Counted from the stretch's first letter, positions 1-11,466 are shown. The stretch: 64,000 nt of DNA from Prochilodus magdalenae (GCA_024036415.1 JAMWET010005002.1:596001-660000); one strand, 5' to 3'. Notes: a model not told the origin generated them from the letters alone. Numbers and translations: made by a program.

Positions 1-463
1 ATAAACTGTGATATAAAAAACCTGAATGATACATAACCTACTATAACCTGATATGGGAGGCATTCATCATGGGTGAGGACCATATGAGCAGTGTGTTTCA
101 CCAGGGGACTCGTTTATTTAGAGTCATGCACTCACTCTTTCGACATGTCAGGTGCCTTCAGGCGTGTTTGGCAGCAGTGATTCGCTTGACATCCAGTGTA
201 TCTGTACATGGATGTGTATTCATTAGGGCCTGAACAGTGCTTTGCTTGGCAGTTAATGTGGCTAGTGTTTAGGTTTCCATGAGTTTGCTGGCATTGGGTG
301 GAATCCTGTTGATGAAGCACTTATAATATCAGGGACTGTAAATATTGTATTATGCCTCATAAACACTTTATAATAATCTGATTCTTTATGTGTGAGCGTA
401 TTTGTTTATGCTATGTACCAGTTTGAAGTTTATTTGTGTTTATGAATTAACAACTCACAGTTA

Positions 464-666
464 TGGGTGGCCCAATGGTGAAGTGGGTAGTGCTATTGCT
501 ACACAGCAAGAAGGGCCTAGGTTTGATTACTGGTTGGGGTCTCTGGGATCCTTTTTGTGTGGATGTCCTCCTCATGTGTGTGTGCCTTTCCTCCAGATAC
601 TCTGGTTTCCTCGCATAGTCCAAAGACATGCAGTCAGGTGAACTGCAACACCAAATTGCCCTAAGA
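464..666 (+). mobile_element. tRNA-headed SINE copy (fish Mermaid-like type)
   Basis: The 5' part resembles a Pol III promoter head: a box A-like stretch near 475-490 and a box B-like GGTTTGATTAC near 520-531. It is followed by the body that is common in fish SINEs, including GGTTTCCTCGCATAGTCC and AAAGACATGCAGTCAGGTGA. The same body recurs at 1820, 2570 (inverted), 11033 and 19128. The family name is inference from memory. The copy is diverged. Confidence 0.7.
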
Positions 667-667
667 T

Positions 668-708
668 GGGTGGATGGATGGATGGATGGATGGATGGATG
701 GATGGATG
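668..708. repeat. (GGAT)n microsatellite at the SINE 3' end
   Basis: About ten near-perfect GGAT units follow directly on the SINE body, as expected of a simple-repeat tail grown at the element's 3' end. Confidence 0.9.
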
Positions 709-1814
709 ACAGTTATATGTAATAACAGGCAGTTACATCAGTAAGGACATAGTAGTTTAACATATACCATGATGGGTTTGTGGGCGCTGAGTGTTACTGG
801 TTGTCATTGTTCGTCACGGGAACTAGCTTTGACAACCCAGTAGTCGGGTAGGGATTTGTTTGTGTGCCGGTCTGCAGCCACATGGGAGGATGTGCGCACT
901 GATTCGGGCCTACACATACACACTTGGCTTTTAATTAAGAAATGTCTCCACTGAATACTACGTCTCTGAATCAGTCCTTGTTGTCAGTCCCTCAGTGGCA
1001 GTGTGCAGTAAACATTATTTCTACCCATAGATTGTAGCCTAGCTAAATTACTACGTTGAAATGTGCAGTTGTATGTGGAATATCATTATCCTGTAACATG
1101 ATATTGTCTCTGTTTGCCGGTTCTGTTACAGTAAACTGTCTTTGCTTTGCTAAATCAATGCTGTGCTCACCATCCTGTAAGCTCCACCAGCTGTGAGCTG
1201 CCAGTGTTTATAGTCTGTTCTTCTGCCTGAGCGCTACCCACTCTTTTCCCAGGAGGGCTCTGCTCTACACAGCCTGCCAAAGGTGCAGATCTGGGGTTTT
1301 GTAGACGTGTAGAGATTGATGCCCCTCAAGCTCAGTGAGATTATTTGACAGAGTGGAGGGATGCTGGTGTCTCAGGATGCCCTCATGCCTGGCCACCTTC
1401 TGGCTCTCTCTTTATAGCTGGTGATATAGGCAGTTCTGACTGAGCACTCATCACTATGGACCAACAGCTGGTTTCACAGTGTTTACTTGGTTTTGATGGT
1501 ATGATGATCATGTATCTTGAAGATGTCTTGATGTATGAATTTTTTGACATATTGTCATCCCCTGCTGCCATTGTACCCATTGTATTGTTCTCCTGGGGTA
1601 GACCTGCTTGACTGCTTGATACACATTAGCATTGTGGAATGATCACCATCCTCTTTGAAGTCTGGCATCAAACATAGTTAGGTATCTAAGTCAGGTATGT
1701 AAGTGGGAAAATCACCAGAATGGACTGTGGCCCTTCAGGAAAGAAGTTCGCCCCCACCATAACCATGTCTGATGCTCCAGCTTGCCATAACCTCTCCTGC
1801 AGTATTTGAAGTGT

Positions 1815-1897
1815 TTCTTCCTCATGCCTCCTCCCACAGTGCAAAGACATTCAGTCAGGCGAGTTGGAGATACTAATTGCCCACTAGGTAGGAGGTA
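1815..1897 (+). mobile_element. SINE 3' fragment
   Basis: Only the downstream body is kept (CTCCCACAGTGCAAAGACAT, then a diverged AGTCAGGCGAGTTGGAGA). It leads straight into the TG array, which parallels the 668-708 tail and the 11033 copy. Confidence 0.6.
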
Positions 1898-1925
1898 GGA
1901 ATGTGTGTGAATGTGTGTGTCTGCC

Positions 1926-1965
<40 letters not shown>

Positions 1966-2036
1966 CTGCCATGTGTATGTGTGTTTGTATGTGAGTGTGT
2001 GTGTGTGTGTGTGTGTATCTGTATGTGTATGTCTGC

Positions 2037-2087
<51 letters not shown>

Positions 2088-2153
2088 ATATATGTATGTG
2101 TGTGTGTGTGTATGTATATATGTGTGTGTGTGTGTGTGTGTATGTCTGCCGTG

Positions 2154-2184
<31 letters not shown>

Positions 2185-2187
2185 CTG

Positions 2188-2253
<66 letters not shown>

Positions 2254-2292
2254 CTGCCGTGTGTGTGTGTGTGTGTGTATGTGTGTGTGTGT
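1898..2292. repeat. Compound (TG)n array with six GTCTGCCRTG interruptions
   Basis: About 395 bp of TG dinucleotides with TATG variants. The 10-mer GTCTGCC(G/A)TG interrupts it six times, with CTGCC at 1921, 1966, 2033, 2146, 2185 and 2254. The apparent open frames of Cys-Val repeats are artefacts of the dinucleotide. Confidence 0.95.
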
Positions 2293-2564
2293 CCTATATT
2301 TAGAGTTTATCTTGAATTAGTTTAGATCACGCTCCTTAATAAAGGTCTCCATCAGAGTCGTGTTGTGTTCTTAAACTGCACCTTTGTGCTGTTGAGTCTG
2401 TGTAGTTTTTGTTCATACCTAAGAATGTATCTCAAACAGAAAGTCATTGGTAAACATCTTCATACATGTGGATTTTAGGAAGAATGACATCAGAAAGATA
2501 TCAGTCTGTAATAGTTCTGCATGTGTGTTTGAAATCTGGCCCCTGTGGAACTCATTACTTTAAC

Positions 2565-2915
2565 ATTCATTCATTCATTTATTCATCTTCTAAGCCGCTC
2601 ATCCTTCTGATTCATGGGAGGTGCTGGAGCCTATCCTAGCACTCAGTGGACGAAAGGCAGAAGACACCTTGGACAGACTGCCAGTCTATTACAGGGCAGA
2701 CAAACACACACACACACCCTTACACCTAGGGAACAATTTAACATCCCTGGTTTACTTGACAGCATGTCTTTAGACTGTGGGAGGAAACCAGAGCAACCCA
2801 CACAGACACAAGGAGAACATGCGCGCTCCGTGTAGAGCGGACCCTGGACAGCTTGGGATTGAACCCAGGCCCTTTTGGCTGTGAGGCGACAGCATTACCC
2901 ACTGCGTCTATATCA
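2565..2915 (-). mobile_element. Near full-length tRNA-headed SINE, minus strand
   Basis: On the minus strand the order is: tRNA-like head at 2860-2915 with a box B-like GGTTCAATCCC around 2858-2868; the SINE body whose + strand reads TGTGGGAGGAAACCAGAG near 2777; then a tail region that ends in an ATTCATTCATTT repeat near 2565. This is the most complete copy together with the one at 19128. An internal CACACA run at 2703-2717 is a copy-specific expansion. Confidence 0.75.
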
Positions 2916-3319
2916 GTTTAACAGGGTGGTGGCAATGCATTGAAATGTGATGGCATTAATGTGATAAGGCTGGTCCACTATCTTGAATCTCATTGAGAAT
3001 TATAATGTAATGATGTGACTTAAACACAGTCTGTTATGCGCCTATGATGCTTCCATGGAACCCAAAGTACAGTATGTGATATTATGCGTTAGGTCTGTGA
3101 CTCTTGCTGAGCAGCTTTGAGTGGAATCGCTGCTGAACTTCAGGAGCGGCAGCTGCAGCTATGCTGCTCTGTGTGTATCATGGATACTGTGCTTCTATGA
3201 ATCATAAACGAGACGCGTTCCCACAAATACATATATTTGCTGCATCAGCCACTGAATGGTTTAACATCCATCCAACATCATTAACGTCTATCTCTCTCTT
3301 TCTTTTGTTTACCCTGCAG

Positions 3320-3495
3320 ACTTTAACTACAACACAGATGGTTACGAGGGGGATGGTGCAGAGGACAGGAAGTCTCAGGATGGCTCTGAGACGATGCCCT
3401 TCATTGACGAGTCGCCCACCATGTCCCCACAGCTCTGCGTGCGACCTGATGGTGAAGCGGTTTCTCCTACACCACCTGAGGGCCTGCTGGCTGGG
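3320..3495 (+). CDS. abr: abr exon: N-terminal linker before the DH domain
   Basis: This is an internal exon of 176 bp. The acceptor is a pyrimidine tract ending CCCTGCAG, and the donor is GGG|GTAAGA. Reading starts with two bases of a split codon and ends in phase 0. The peptide includes FNYNTDGYEGDG, SETMPFIDESPTMSPQL and AVSPTPPEGLLAG. The same order is known in the N-terminal linker of mammalian ABR isoform 1 (recalled), and IDESPTMSPQL separates ABR from BCR. The segment is acidic and rich in Ser, Pro and Thr, so it is probably disordered, and its SP and TP sites could be phosphorylated (inference). It joins in frame to GDSEKGLEM in the 19686 exon. A longer open frame from 3161 overlaps it in another register and is not the gene's frame. 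Confidence 0.93.
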
Positions 3496-3897
3496 GTAAG
3501 AGTGACTAGGGATGTCTAAATATGACTGTTTCAGGGTGGATAGACCAACAGAAATGACCCAAGGTGTAATTTCATTACCGTGTGGAGGTTTGTGAGCCGC
3601 TCCTGGTGTGACTGTTACATGGTGCCCACTGTAGCTCTTAGTTTAGGGCAGTCGGTGCTGTGTAAGATGAGGGACTGTTCGTCCTGTTTTCTTTCCAGCA
3701 TTGTGTAATAGCATTTTATCTGACCCCTTACGTAAGCAGCCGGGGTGAATATTTAATTATGAGCAGAGGTAAAGTGAGACGGTAGATGGGCCGCTTTGAG
3801 GGGGTCTAAGAGGGGTGATTGGATTGGAGTTTTTTGGAGGAGGCAAAATTGGATGTGGGATTTGGTGTACAGAGCTTATTTTGGAGAGGGGTGTGTG

Positions 3898-4670
3898 GGA
3901 AGGAGAGAGAGAGAGAAAGAAAACAGAGAAATAGAGAAGGAAAGGAAAAAAGAGTGAGAAAGAGAGACAGAGAGAAAGAGACAGACAGACACAGAAAGAG
4001 AAACAGAGGAGAGAAAGAGGGAGAGCACAGTTCTGTTTTGTTTAACTACGGCCCCAACTTTTGATGTAAATGCCAAGCAGGAATAATTTACTATCGCATT
4101 CATCTCACCATCTCTTTCTTCTTTCTCCTCCTCTCTCTCCCTCGGCATCCTTTCTTCTTTCTCATCTTTTGCTGGCTGTACATTTTTCTGTTTTTCTTTC
4201 ATTCTCCTCCCTCGTTTTTATTTTTCTTTCTCCTCCTCCTTTCCCCATCTCTGTCTCCTTCCTGTTTTTCTCTCACTCTTTCTCTCCCCCCTTTTCTCTT
4301 TTTTTAAATTTTAATTGGTTTTCGCTTTTCACTCTCTTTATTCTTTCTCTTGTATCTCTCCCCTTTTTTTGCTTTCTTGTTCTTTTCTGCTCTCTTTTTG
4401 TTGCCTTCTGTCTTTTGCCTTTTTCTCTCTATAAATGTCTTTCTCTTTGTCTCCTGTCTTTTACTGCTGATTCTATTTCTTACATTCTCCTTCTGTCGTT
4501 TGACCCTTTTTCTCTCGCTCTTACTTTGTCTGTTCCCTCGCTCTTTATCTTATACTCCCTTTCTCCCATTTCTTTCTCTTCTCCTTTACTTTTTTCTTTT
4601 TTTACTCTCCCTCTCTTCTCTCCCCCTCTCTGTTTCCACAGACCCTTATTCATCTCTCTTTAGTACTCTG
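3898..4670. repeat. Purine tract followed by a long pyrimidine tract
   Basis: Bases 3898-4025 are almost entirely A/G on the + strand (GAGA-rich). After a 70-bp break, 4105-4668 is almost entirely C/T. The two are loosely self-complementary. Open frames in both strands here consist of Ser/Leu/Phe or Arg/Glu repeats and are not genes. Confidence 0.9.
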
Positions 4671-5091
4671 TTGTTCTTCTGGTGGGGAGAGTTTCACAAT
4701 TGAACTGTGTGTGACCCTAAGTCCTCCAGCTTCACACAGACTTCATCTCCCCAGTTCACACCAACAGAGTGCCTTTAGTACTCCAGCCTGTCCTGATGAC
4801 GAGACAGGAAGCACTTCATTTAAGGATTAAGGTTGGTTCCCAGTAAAGTTACAGAATGACTCTCTCTCTCTCTCTCTCTTTCATCACGTGTAGACCCCCT
4901 TTATGCAATACAGGAATTTACCATAGTAGAATTACATCATCTGCTTCCTGCCTCCACTTGCAGTCCAGTCCTGCTTATTCTCACCACTGTTTGGGTAGCA
5001 GCCTTTATAGAATGTAATTTAACAGGTTTCATATTCACAATGTGTTTGAGCTTGGATTAGTGTTTGTGGTTAAAGCTAAAAAGCACAAATG

Positions 5092-5116
5092 CATTTAGCT
5101 CCATCTAGTGGTGAAC
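5092..5116 (-). promoter_or_regulatory. Possible CTCF site
   Basis: Read on the minus strand, the sequence TCACCACTAGATGGAG resembles the CTCF core CCASYAGRKGGCR with one mismatch. No other evidence is available from sequence alone. Confidence 0.25.
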
Positions 5117-6210
5117 ATTTGGAAGTGCATATGTAGACAATGTTGAAATGGGTGTTAATGGATTTAAAGCTTCCTACTAGAGTTTCTGGAGCTGAGTCAG
5201 GTGTGTGAGCACAGATCAACAAGACCAGCGAATGGTAACAATGACGATGATGATGGTGATGTTGGTAATGGTGTCCAGTCTTATTCACTAGTCCAGTGCG
5301 GCTGCAGGTTTTCATTCCAACAGTGCTGGAGATCACATGATCTGAGTTATTTGAAGGCTGAGTCGCTGATTTGTCACGTAGAATCAGATGAGCTTCTGCC
5401 CATATGAAATGAAAGCCTGCAGTCACACTGGCCCCTTTTCCAGTAAGATTGGACAAACCTGCCCGACAGTCAGGAAAACACACAAGCAGCTAAGTTTGTG
5501 TATTTGCATAGATGAATATAACACAACACAGTATTATATACCAGTGACTCCGGTTAGTGAGCCCAGTGAGACCAAACACTGATTAATATCACCCCACTAA
5601 ACAGCCTGTTTAGGAAATCCTAGTTGGTCTATGGGATTTACTGAGTTACAGGGTGATTATTGAGCATGGTGGTGACCTGCGGAGGAATTCCCATCCAGGT
5701 ACCTCAGTGCTAAAAAGAGGAATTGAGCACTTCATTGTTGCTTCCAGTTTGGTTTGGTTTGTTTTTCCTGTGCTCGGTCGGGAACACTTCAGCATGCTCA
5801 CGGGTGCCCCAGAGAAGCCGGAAGTCTAGCAAACAACATCTTGCAGTGCGGCTACATAGGGCAGGATATTCCCAAATGTTTTGCTCCTGCAGAGAGTTGT
5901 GAGTGTCTGTGTGAGTGTGTGAAGAGGAAGGGGAAGATCTGTGGCTTTCCAGTCAACATAAAAGGCATGCTCATTTAAAGGCTTTATATGGTGGCCAACC
6001 TGGGTTTTCCTTGGTTTCATAAGCAAGCAGAAGCATGTAGTAAGTTTATTGTACATACTTCCTTTTTTCATGGGATGTGTATTCAGTGAGAATGCCGCAG
6101 GAATACGTTTCCACTTCTGCACAGTTTAGCCATAGAAGTCCCGTTTTCTACGTCTCTACAATCTAAGTAATTCCAAAGACATTTTCACTTATTTATTTAC
6201 TTATTGCGTA

Positions 6211-6665
6211 AGCTCACCACACAAAAACCGAATACCTCCACAAGCGCGAATGACAGCTGTCAATGGCATGGGCATTTGGCATGGGCATCAATGTTCAGAC
6301 ACTCTTGCGTCAACAGTAGCACAGTTGGTCCAGATTTGGTGGATGCGCTCCCTGGCATAATTCCGAGGAGAATTCCCTGTGCACTCGTCACACCTGCAGA
6401 TTCATCTGCTTCCTTCACACTATGGTCTTTGGCACACCCAAATGCAGTCACTCCCTTTAGCCAATCATTAACATCTGCTGTGGAGCCATTTTCCACACAT
6501 GGAACGAGACATTCCCTGCACTGTAGCTCCTCTTCTCAATCTATGAATCCCCTCACTCACACCCAGCAGGTATTTATAGGCTCATCATCGCTGTGCAGCA
6601 CCATCTGCAGGAGCCTGAGGTTACTATAATCTTGAACACGCAAGGTGACTCACTTTCTTTGTCTG
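6211..6665 (-). mobile_element. Non-autonomous TIR element with HTH-like remnant (family F, copy 1)
   Basis: The ends are inverted: CTCACCACACAAAAACCG at the left, and GGTGACTCACTTTCTTTGTC near 6643-6662 at the right. The interior shares long stretches with 54128-54503 and 50170-50453. On the minus strand it keeps pieces of a helix-turn-helix-like peptide (NDWLKGVTAFG, AKDHSVKEADESAGV). Near 6300-6358 it also carries a fragment related to the Tc1-like C-terminus at 62350. Interpreting it as a Tc1/mariner-related deletion derivative is inference. Confidence 0.6.
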
Positions 6666-7221
6666 GTGATATCATCTCCTTAGAACAGTTTTCTTAATGG
6701 TGGTTTTAAATGGAAATGGACTAATGGTGGTTTCTTCGGTTTTGAAGGTGCAATAGAATGCATTTATGCAGCAAAATTGGTTCTTTGATGTCTAGATAGA
6801 AGATCTGTGAGTGGGAAAAATGCCCAAATGCGGGTGGGGATAATGCCATCACTGCCTGGAATGGTAGATTTCTTCACATGGTCCACCATTTACGTTGGTG
6901 TTTCTCTGTTGCTGTCATTTTGCTATGCTAGAACCTGAGTTGGTATATGGTTGTATATAAGGTTTAGTGTGTGTAAGTATTAATGAGTCAAGACTGTGAC
7001 AGCTAGGATTTTGGAATCGGGTCATTTTACAGCCCTCTTGTATATAATGCCCTCTGTTTTTAGTTGATAAACTCATAAAGACATCATCAGGGGACGTACA
7101 GAAATAACAACATGCAGGGGAAGTGTGGGATTTGGGCCCTTTAAAGCACAAAGGCATTTTGTTATATTAGGGAAAGTGCATTAAAGTTTCCAGTGAGAAC
7201 ACTGGAAGCAAGCCGTAAGGG

Positions 7222-7225
<4 letters not shown>

Positions 7226-7274
<49 letters not shown>

Positions 7275-7374
7275 TGTGTGTGTGTGGGGTTGGGGTTCCC
7301 TAATGTAGCAGCTAGCTCTGCAGTAGGTTGGGCTTAAGTGCTTTGCTCAAGGGTACAATGGAGGCTCTGAGTGT

Positions 7375-7410
<36 letters not shown>
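7226..7410. repeat. (GT)n and (CA)n microsatellites in opposite orientation
   Basis: A GT run of about 60 bp (7226-7286) and a CA run (7377-7410) lie about 90 bp apart and are complementary, so they could pair. Confidence 0.95.
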
Positions 7411-7412
<2 letters not shown>

Positions 7413-8599
7413 GTGTTCTTTGTGTGTTTGTAAGAAATGATCAAGAGATCCTTTGACAAAATCATACTCAAAGCACCGAAACATATTTGCTCCTTTAGTA
7501 TCCGATGTGCTAAAGAGCTAGAGCAGCTAGGCCTGTCCTGAGTTTTGGCTATAACCGGACTGATGAAATGGTGTTATTGATCTGCTGATCTGTTGTAGTC
7601 GGTACAGCCGCGCAGTAGAGCCATACGTTACTGTGTTTCGGCTAGTCTACATGCGCTCTTCGCTTCTTTTATGTGCGGTTATGCTAAATGTGTTTAAAGG
7701 TGGAAACTGAAGTTGAAATATTAGTTTCACATCTAATTATTGTGGCCACTTTCATAACCCCAAAAAGGAAGGACATCCCACCCCCAAAAGGAGGTGGGTG
7801 GGGGGTCTTTTGACACAGATATGAGCCAATATCTCCTAAGAATCAGATATTACTGTAAACGACTATGGCTGCATTGGTTGTAGTTATTAGGGATGCACTT
7901 TCATAGCTGCCTCTGCAGCAACATCATTCAGATACAGTGCCGTTATGTGCCCTGTGTTATTCACTTCATTGAATTACACCATAGATTTGTCAGAGAAACT
8001 TTGGGAGCCAAAGCCAACCAGAATAACCAACAGCTAGCATGCTTAAGCATACACAAACATTACTCATCCGTCTGTTCCTTCATCCACTCATCCGTCTGTT
8101 CCTTCATTGATTTGTTATTTTATACTCACGTTGCTTCATACATCTGTGTTTGTCTTTTGGTCTTTCTGCTCATCTGACATGTTTGCTGGGTAAAAGCTGG
8201 GTAATGATGTTAATTCTGTATAAGGGGTAGAGCACTCTTGGACACTCTTGGAGTGTTGGACAGAGAGCTGTCAATGAAGCTTCTCATATTTATATCCCAT
8301 ATTTTTCATTCAAGCTTTGCTGTATGTTTGATACAGCACTCAAGTTAAGTATCATATAGACATGTATGATTCTTTACTCGGGGTTCCCATTACTCCCATT
8401 ACTGAGTTCCCTGGCTCCCAGGGTAAAGTGTGTTTGCAGTAACACTGTAATCCCTGAATAACACTTACGGCTTTTCTTGCCTTTAGATGTTAATAGCAGA
8501 CATGCTAACATGGCTGTCAGTATCAGGAAGCTAGTAACCACCAGTTAACATGATGTAATACTAATTTATGGCTGTTTACTTTCACTGTTCATGACATTA

Positions 8600-8649
8600 G
8601 TATTTAAGACCTGTTCCTTTAAGCGCGAAGGACGAGAGACTGTGGCAGG

Positions 8650-8688
<39 letters not shown>

Positions 8689-9181
8689 ACACACTCACCA
8701 GGAAGACAGTTCAGCAGGCTGGGGGAGGAGCTGGTGGCAGGCGTGTCTAACACTGCTCTAATGTCTGCCGCTGTGTGTGTGTGTGTGTGTGCATGTGTGT
8801 GTCATTGGTTGGTCAGTCCAGCCAAAGTGAATTTGACTGCGTCTATGTGTGCGCATGTGTGTGTGTGTGTGTATGCACTCAAGAGAGGAAGAGAGCACTG
8901 CTGCTGCTGAGCTGAGAGCGCTTTGGAGAACGGCTTAAAGAGAAAGGACCTGTTGCACTTCGGATAAACGGAGAGAAAACAAGAGCGAAACAAGTAAAAG
9001 AGGGAAAGAGAGAATTTCAAAGAGAGAAGAAAACAGCTGGAAACACAAAGCAGACGGCTGGTTCTCTGGTTTGGAGTTGGAGAAAGGAAAGACTGATGGA
9101 AGCTAGTAAGCCTGTGGTGGGGTGAAACGAGGGAAGAAAGAAGAGAAAATAGTGACAGAGAGCGAGGGATAAAGCCAAAGC
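8600..9181 (+). promoter_or_regulatory. abr: Probable alternative promoter and 5' UTR of the MEEEE isoform of abr
   Basis: An exon that begins with a start codon needs a transcription start upstream of it. The region has CA and TG runs (8649-8686, 8772-8802, 8857-8872) and then a purine-rich stretch (8884-9180) that I take as 5' UTR. I see no clear TATA box near a defined start. The start codon context has A at -3 and G at +4, which is strong. The promoter location is inferred. Confidence 0.5.
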
Positions 9182-9337
9182 ATGGAGGAGGAAGAGGAGG
9201 AGGTGTTGTGCTTGTTGGATAAAGTTCTGGAGGATGAAGATGTGTTTGACAACGAGTTGGACATGGAGCTGGAGTGTCCGTACACCCCCCTGGAGTGTCC
9301 ATACACACCCTCTGATGCTTCGCACATGCTGTTCAAG
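9182..9337 (+). CDS. abr: abr alternative first exon (acidic MEEEE N-terminus)
   Basis: Fifty-two codons from an ATG in good context to the donor AAG|GTGAGC. It ends in phase 0, so it joins precisely to the 19686 exon. The peptide starts MEEEEEEVLCLLDKVLEDED and ends SDASHMLFK. A mammalian ABR isoform has a similar acidic start with LLDKVLEDEDVF (from memory), so I read this as the conserved alternative N-terminus. The following residues contain a seven-residue unit, LECPYTP, repeated directly. It is encoded by a 21-bp tandem duplication at 9269-9310 that differs at two third-codon positions. This isoform keeps the full DH-PH region and replaces only the N-terminal linker. Confidence 0.85.
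9269..9310 (+). repeat. abr: 21-bp tandem duplication within coding sequence
   Basis: Two consecutive 21-bp units each encode LECPYTP. They differ only by G/A and C/A at synonymous third positions (CCG/CCA and ACC/ACA). Confidence 0.95.
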
Positions 9338-10131
9338 GTGAGCGATAGAGAGAGAATATGAGAGAGAGAGAGAGAGGACAAGCTGTCTCTCTCCCGTCTG
9401 CTGGCTAGATGGCGAGGCTTTTTTAGTGCGTTTTAAAGGCTATAAATAGAGAAGAGAGAAGTGGAAAATATTGAGTCGCTCTTTTTCACCACACTGTGGC
9501 GTCACTGTTTGCTCACTGTGTGCAGTACACTGTGTGTGTGTGTATGTGTGTATGTGTGTGAAATTCTCCAATTTCTATGGTATAATGACAGTAAATATCA
9601 CGGTTAGATGGTAAACATATACACTTCACCTTCAGTAAAAACAGAACAGATGGATAGATGGATTGATAGATGGATAGATGGATACTTATTGAAATTTGGC
9701 AGCCAGTTACAGCCAGCAGTTACACAGTACAGCAAAATAAGTACAGTACAGTAATATACAATACTAAGGGTCGTACAGTATGAACATAAGTACAGACTCA
9801 GCCAAACTTATTAACTATAAATGATACGGTCAGCTAAAGATAAATATCTCACTCATTACAATAAGGCAAGCATATACACAAAAACATCTGTCTACAAAAA
9901 ATAAATAACTCACTGTAGATGGCAAGTAGACATTGTGTAAAAATATGCATTAAGATGCCGGAACAAAAAGACAGTGCAATGATGATAAACATGCAAGGGG
10001 GCGCAGGTATCAGCAGTTTGTATCTAATGTGATATGTTAATTCTAGAAATAGAAATACCATTGCACTTGCTCTAAATGATTATCAAGCTGGTCGCTAACA
10101 GAGCAGCGAGACTAATCAAATCAAATCAGGT

Positions 10132-10298
10132 CAAACTTTATGGTAACGCTATGAATCAGGTATACATAATGAATTATAAGATGTATAAAGCATCCCTAGT
10201 GTGTTATAAAGCCTTATAAATAATTAATAGACCTTTATAATCGCACTTATAATGCATTATTGATATCTGATTGATAGAAAATGTTACCAACTTTATTT
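10132..10298. mobile_element. Short AT-rich TIR element (MITE-like)
   Basis: The left end (CTTTATGGTAACGCT) is roughly inverted at the right (AATGTTACCAACTTTATT). The interior is rich in TTATAA and ATGCATTAT motifs, which recur in the 40475-40870 element. Superfamily is not assigned. Confidence 0.5.
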
Positions 10299-10425
10299 GC
10301 CTCATACAGAGTCATACGCAATACAACTAGCAGTGAAATGCTCTGAAAACTGCTCACTTGAAACAATAAGACAGTATAAAGAAAGAATATAAAAAAAAAC
10401 AAGATTATTAAACAGGATCAAAACG

Positions 10426-10480
10426 CAGGGATGCACAACTCCAGTCCTGCAGTGCTGAAATGCAGCACAGTGATGATAAT
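10426..10480 (+). mobile_element. hAT-like MITE, left-end fragment
   Basis: CAGGGATGCACAACTCCAGT matches the terminus of the complete copy at 12013-12182. Only the first 55 bp or so are kept. Confidence 0.55.
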
Positions 10481-11032
10481 ATAGCCCAAAAAATAAGGAT
10501 GGAGTTATAGTATATACACAGTATAGGATTAGAAGCTGACAGTAGTCAATATTGACTGATCCTATCTGTACCTTTAGCTCACACAGACCACCTTACGTCA
10601 GCCCTCTGAACCTGGAAAGTTTGTGTGTGTGTGTATGGAGTCAGATCGGGGTCAGTGCGTGTCTGTCTGTAAGGTTGCCAAACGGGCAGAAGCAGATATC
10701 GCTGGGAGCCGAGATGTGGAAAATGATTTTAATAGCACATTTTATGATCAACATTTAAACGTCCACAGTGAGAGGCAGTTAAAGCGAAAAAGAGATACAC
10801 ATGAGCCAAGTAACACGTGGACTCGGCCTAGCTTGAAACTTCTGTTCTGACCCAAATAACAGAGAATTGCAAGAGCATATAAAGACAGGACTCACAGCTT
10901 CACCTGTACAGCCTCATGTGTGTGTTCATACCGGTGCATGTGGTGGTGTTTTTATGCTATGAGAGTTTTCTTATAATAAGAAACAAAAACAAGGTGGCAC
11001 TGTGTTACTACAACTGTGTTACTACAATGCCT

Positions 11033-11186
11033 TGCGTGGGATTCCTCCAGGTGCTCTGGTTTCCTCCCACAGTCCAAAGACATGCAGTCAGGTGAATTAG
11101 AGATGCATTTAGCAGTGTGTGTGTCTGTGTGTGTCTTTGTGTGTGTGTGAGTGACTGACTGACTGACTGACTGACTGACTGACTTT
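11033..11186 (+). mobile_element. SINE 3' fragment with TG and GACT tails
   Basis: The SINE body (GGTGCTCTGGTTTCCTCCCA, AAAGACATGCAGTCAGGTGA) is followed by a TG run and then by a perfect GACT tetranucleotide run at 11153-11183. Confidence 0.75.
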
Positions 11187-11397
11187 CTCTTGAACTTTTA
11201 CTCCTTTGACTCTAGAGATCCACCACTGTCCATTGCAAGGCTGTATGAGTAAAATACACTTTACTCAAATACACTTTACGCAATAGTTTAAACTAAATAA
11301 ATCAGCATGTGTGCCATTGCCTACTGTAACATGGGCAGGTCACTGTGGTTCAGACGGACTCCAGCCAGAGTGCTAGCATTAAAACAAGCTAGTTTGC

Positions 11398-11466
11398 ATG
11401 GTCTACATGCTCTACATGCTCTACATGGTCTACATGGTCTACATGGTCTACATGGTCTGCATGGTC
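11398..11466 (+). repeat. 9-bp tandem repeat (GGTCTACAT)
   Basis: Seven to eight copies of a 9-bp unit with G/C and A/G variants. Because the unit is a multiple of three it stays open in several frames (LHGLHGLHG or its complement). I see no sign that it is coding. Confidence 0.9.

Larger units (their letters stand above)
1..3319. other. Non-coding region upstream of the first visible exon (probable intron 1)
   Basis: No exon is recognised here. The stretch holds a tRNA-headed SINE with a GGAT microsatellite tail, a SINE 3' fragment followed by a long TG array, and a complete minus-strand SINE, each listed separately. The segments 710-1815 and 2925-3300 look like unique intronic DNA with no recognisable feature. 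Calling it intron 1 is inference, since the 3320 exon needs an upstream donor that contributes one base of a codon. Confidence 0.7.

Noticed and set aside
464..540. tRNA-like sequence with box A and box B
   Set aside because: It is the head of a SINE that recurs at 2570 and 19128 with the same body. The cloverleaf is not intact, so it is not a functional tRNA gene.
1901..2325. Three overlapping open frames of about 100-140 codons made of Cys-Val repeats
   Set aside because: They translate the TG dinucleotide array in each frame. There is no non-repeat content, splice context or start signal.
3161..3499. A 112-codon open frame overlapping the first abr exon
   Set aside because: It is in a different register from the conserved frame. 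The acceptor at 3319 and the donor at 3496 define the true coding part, which begins with a split codon.
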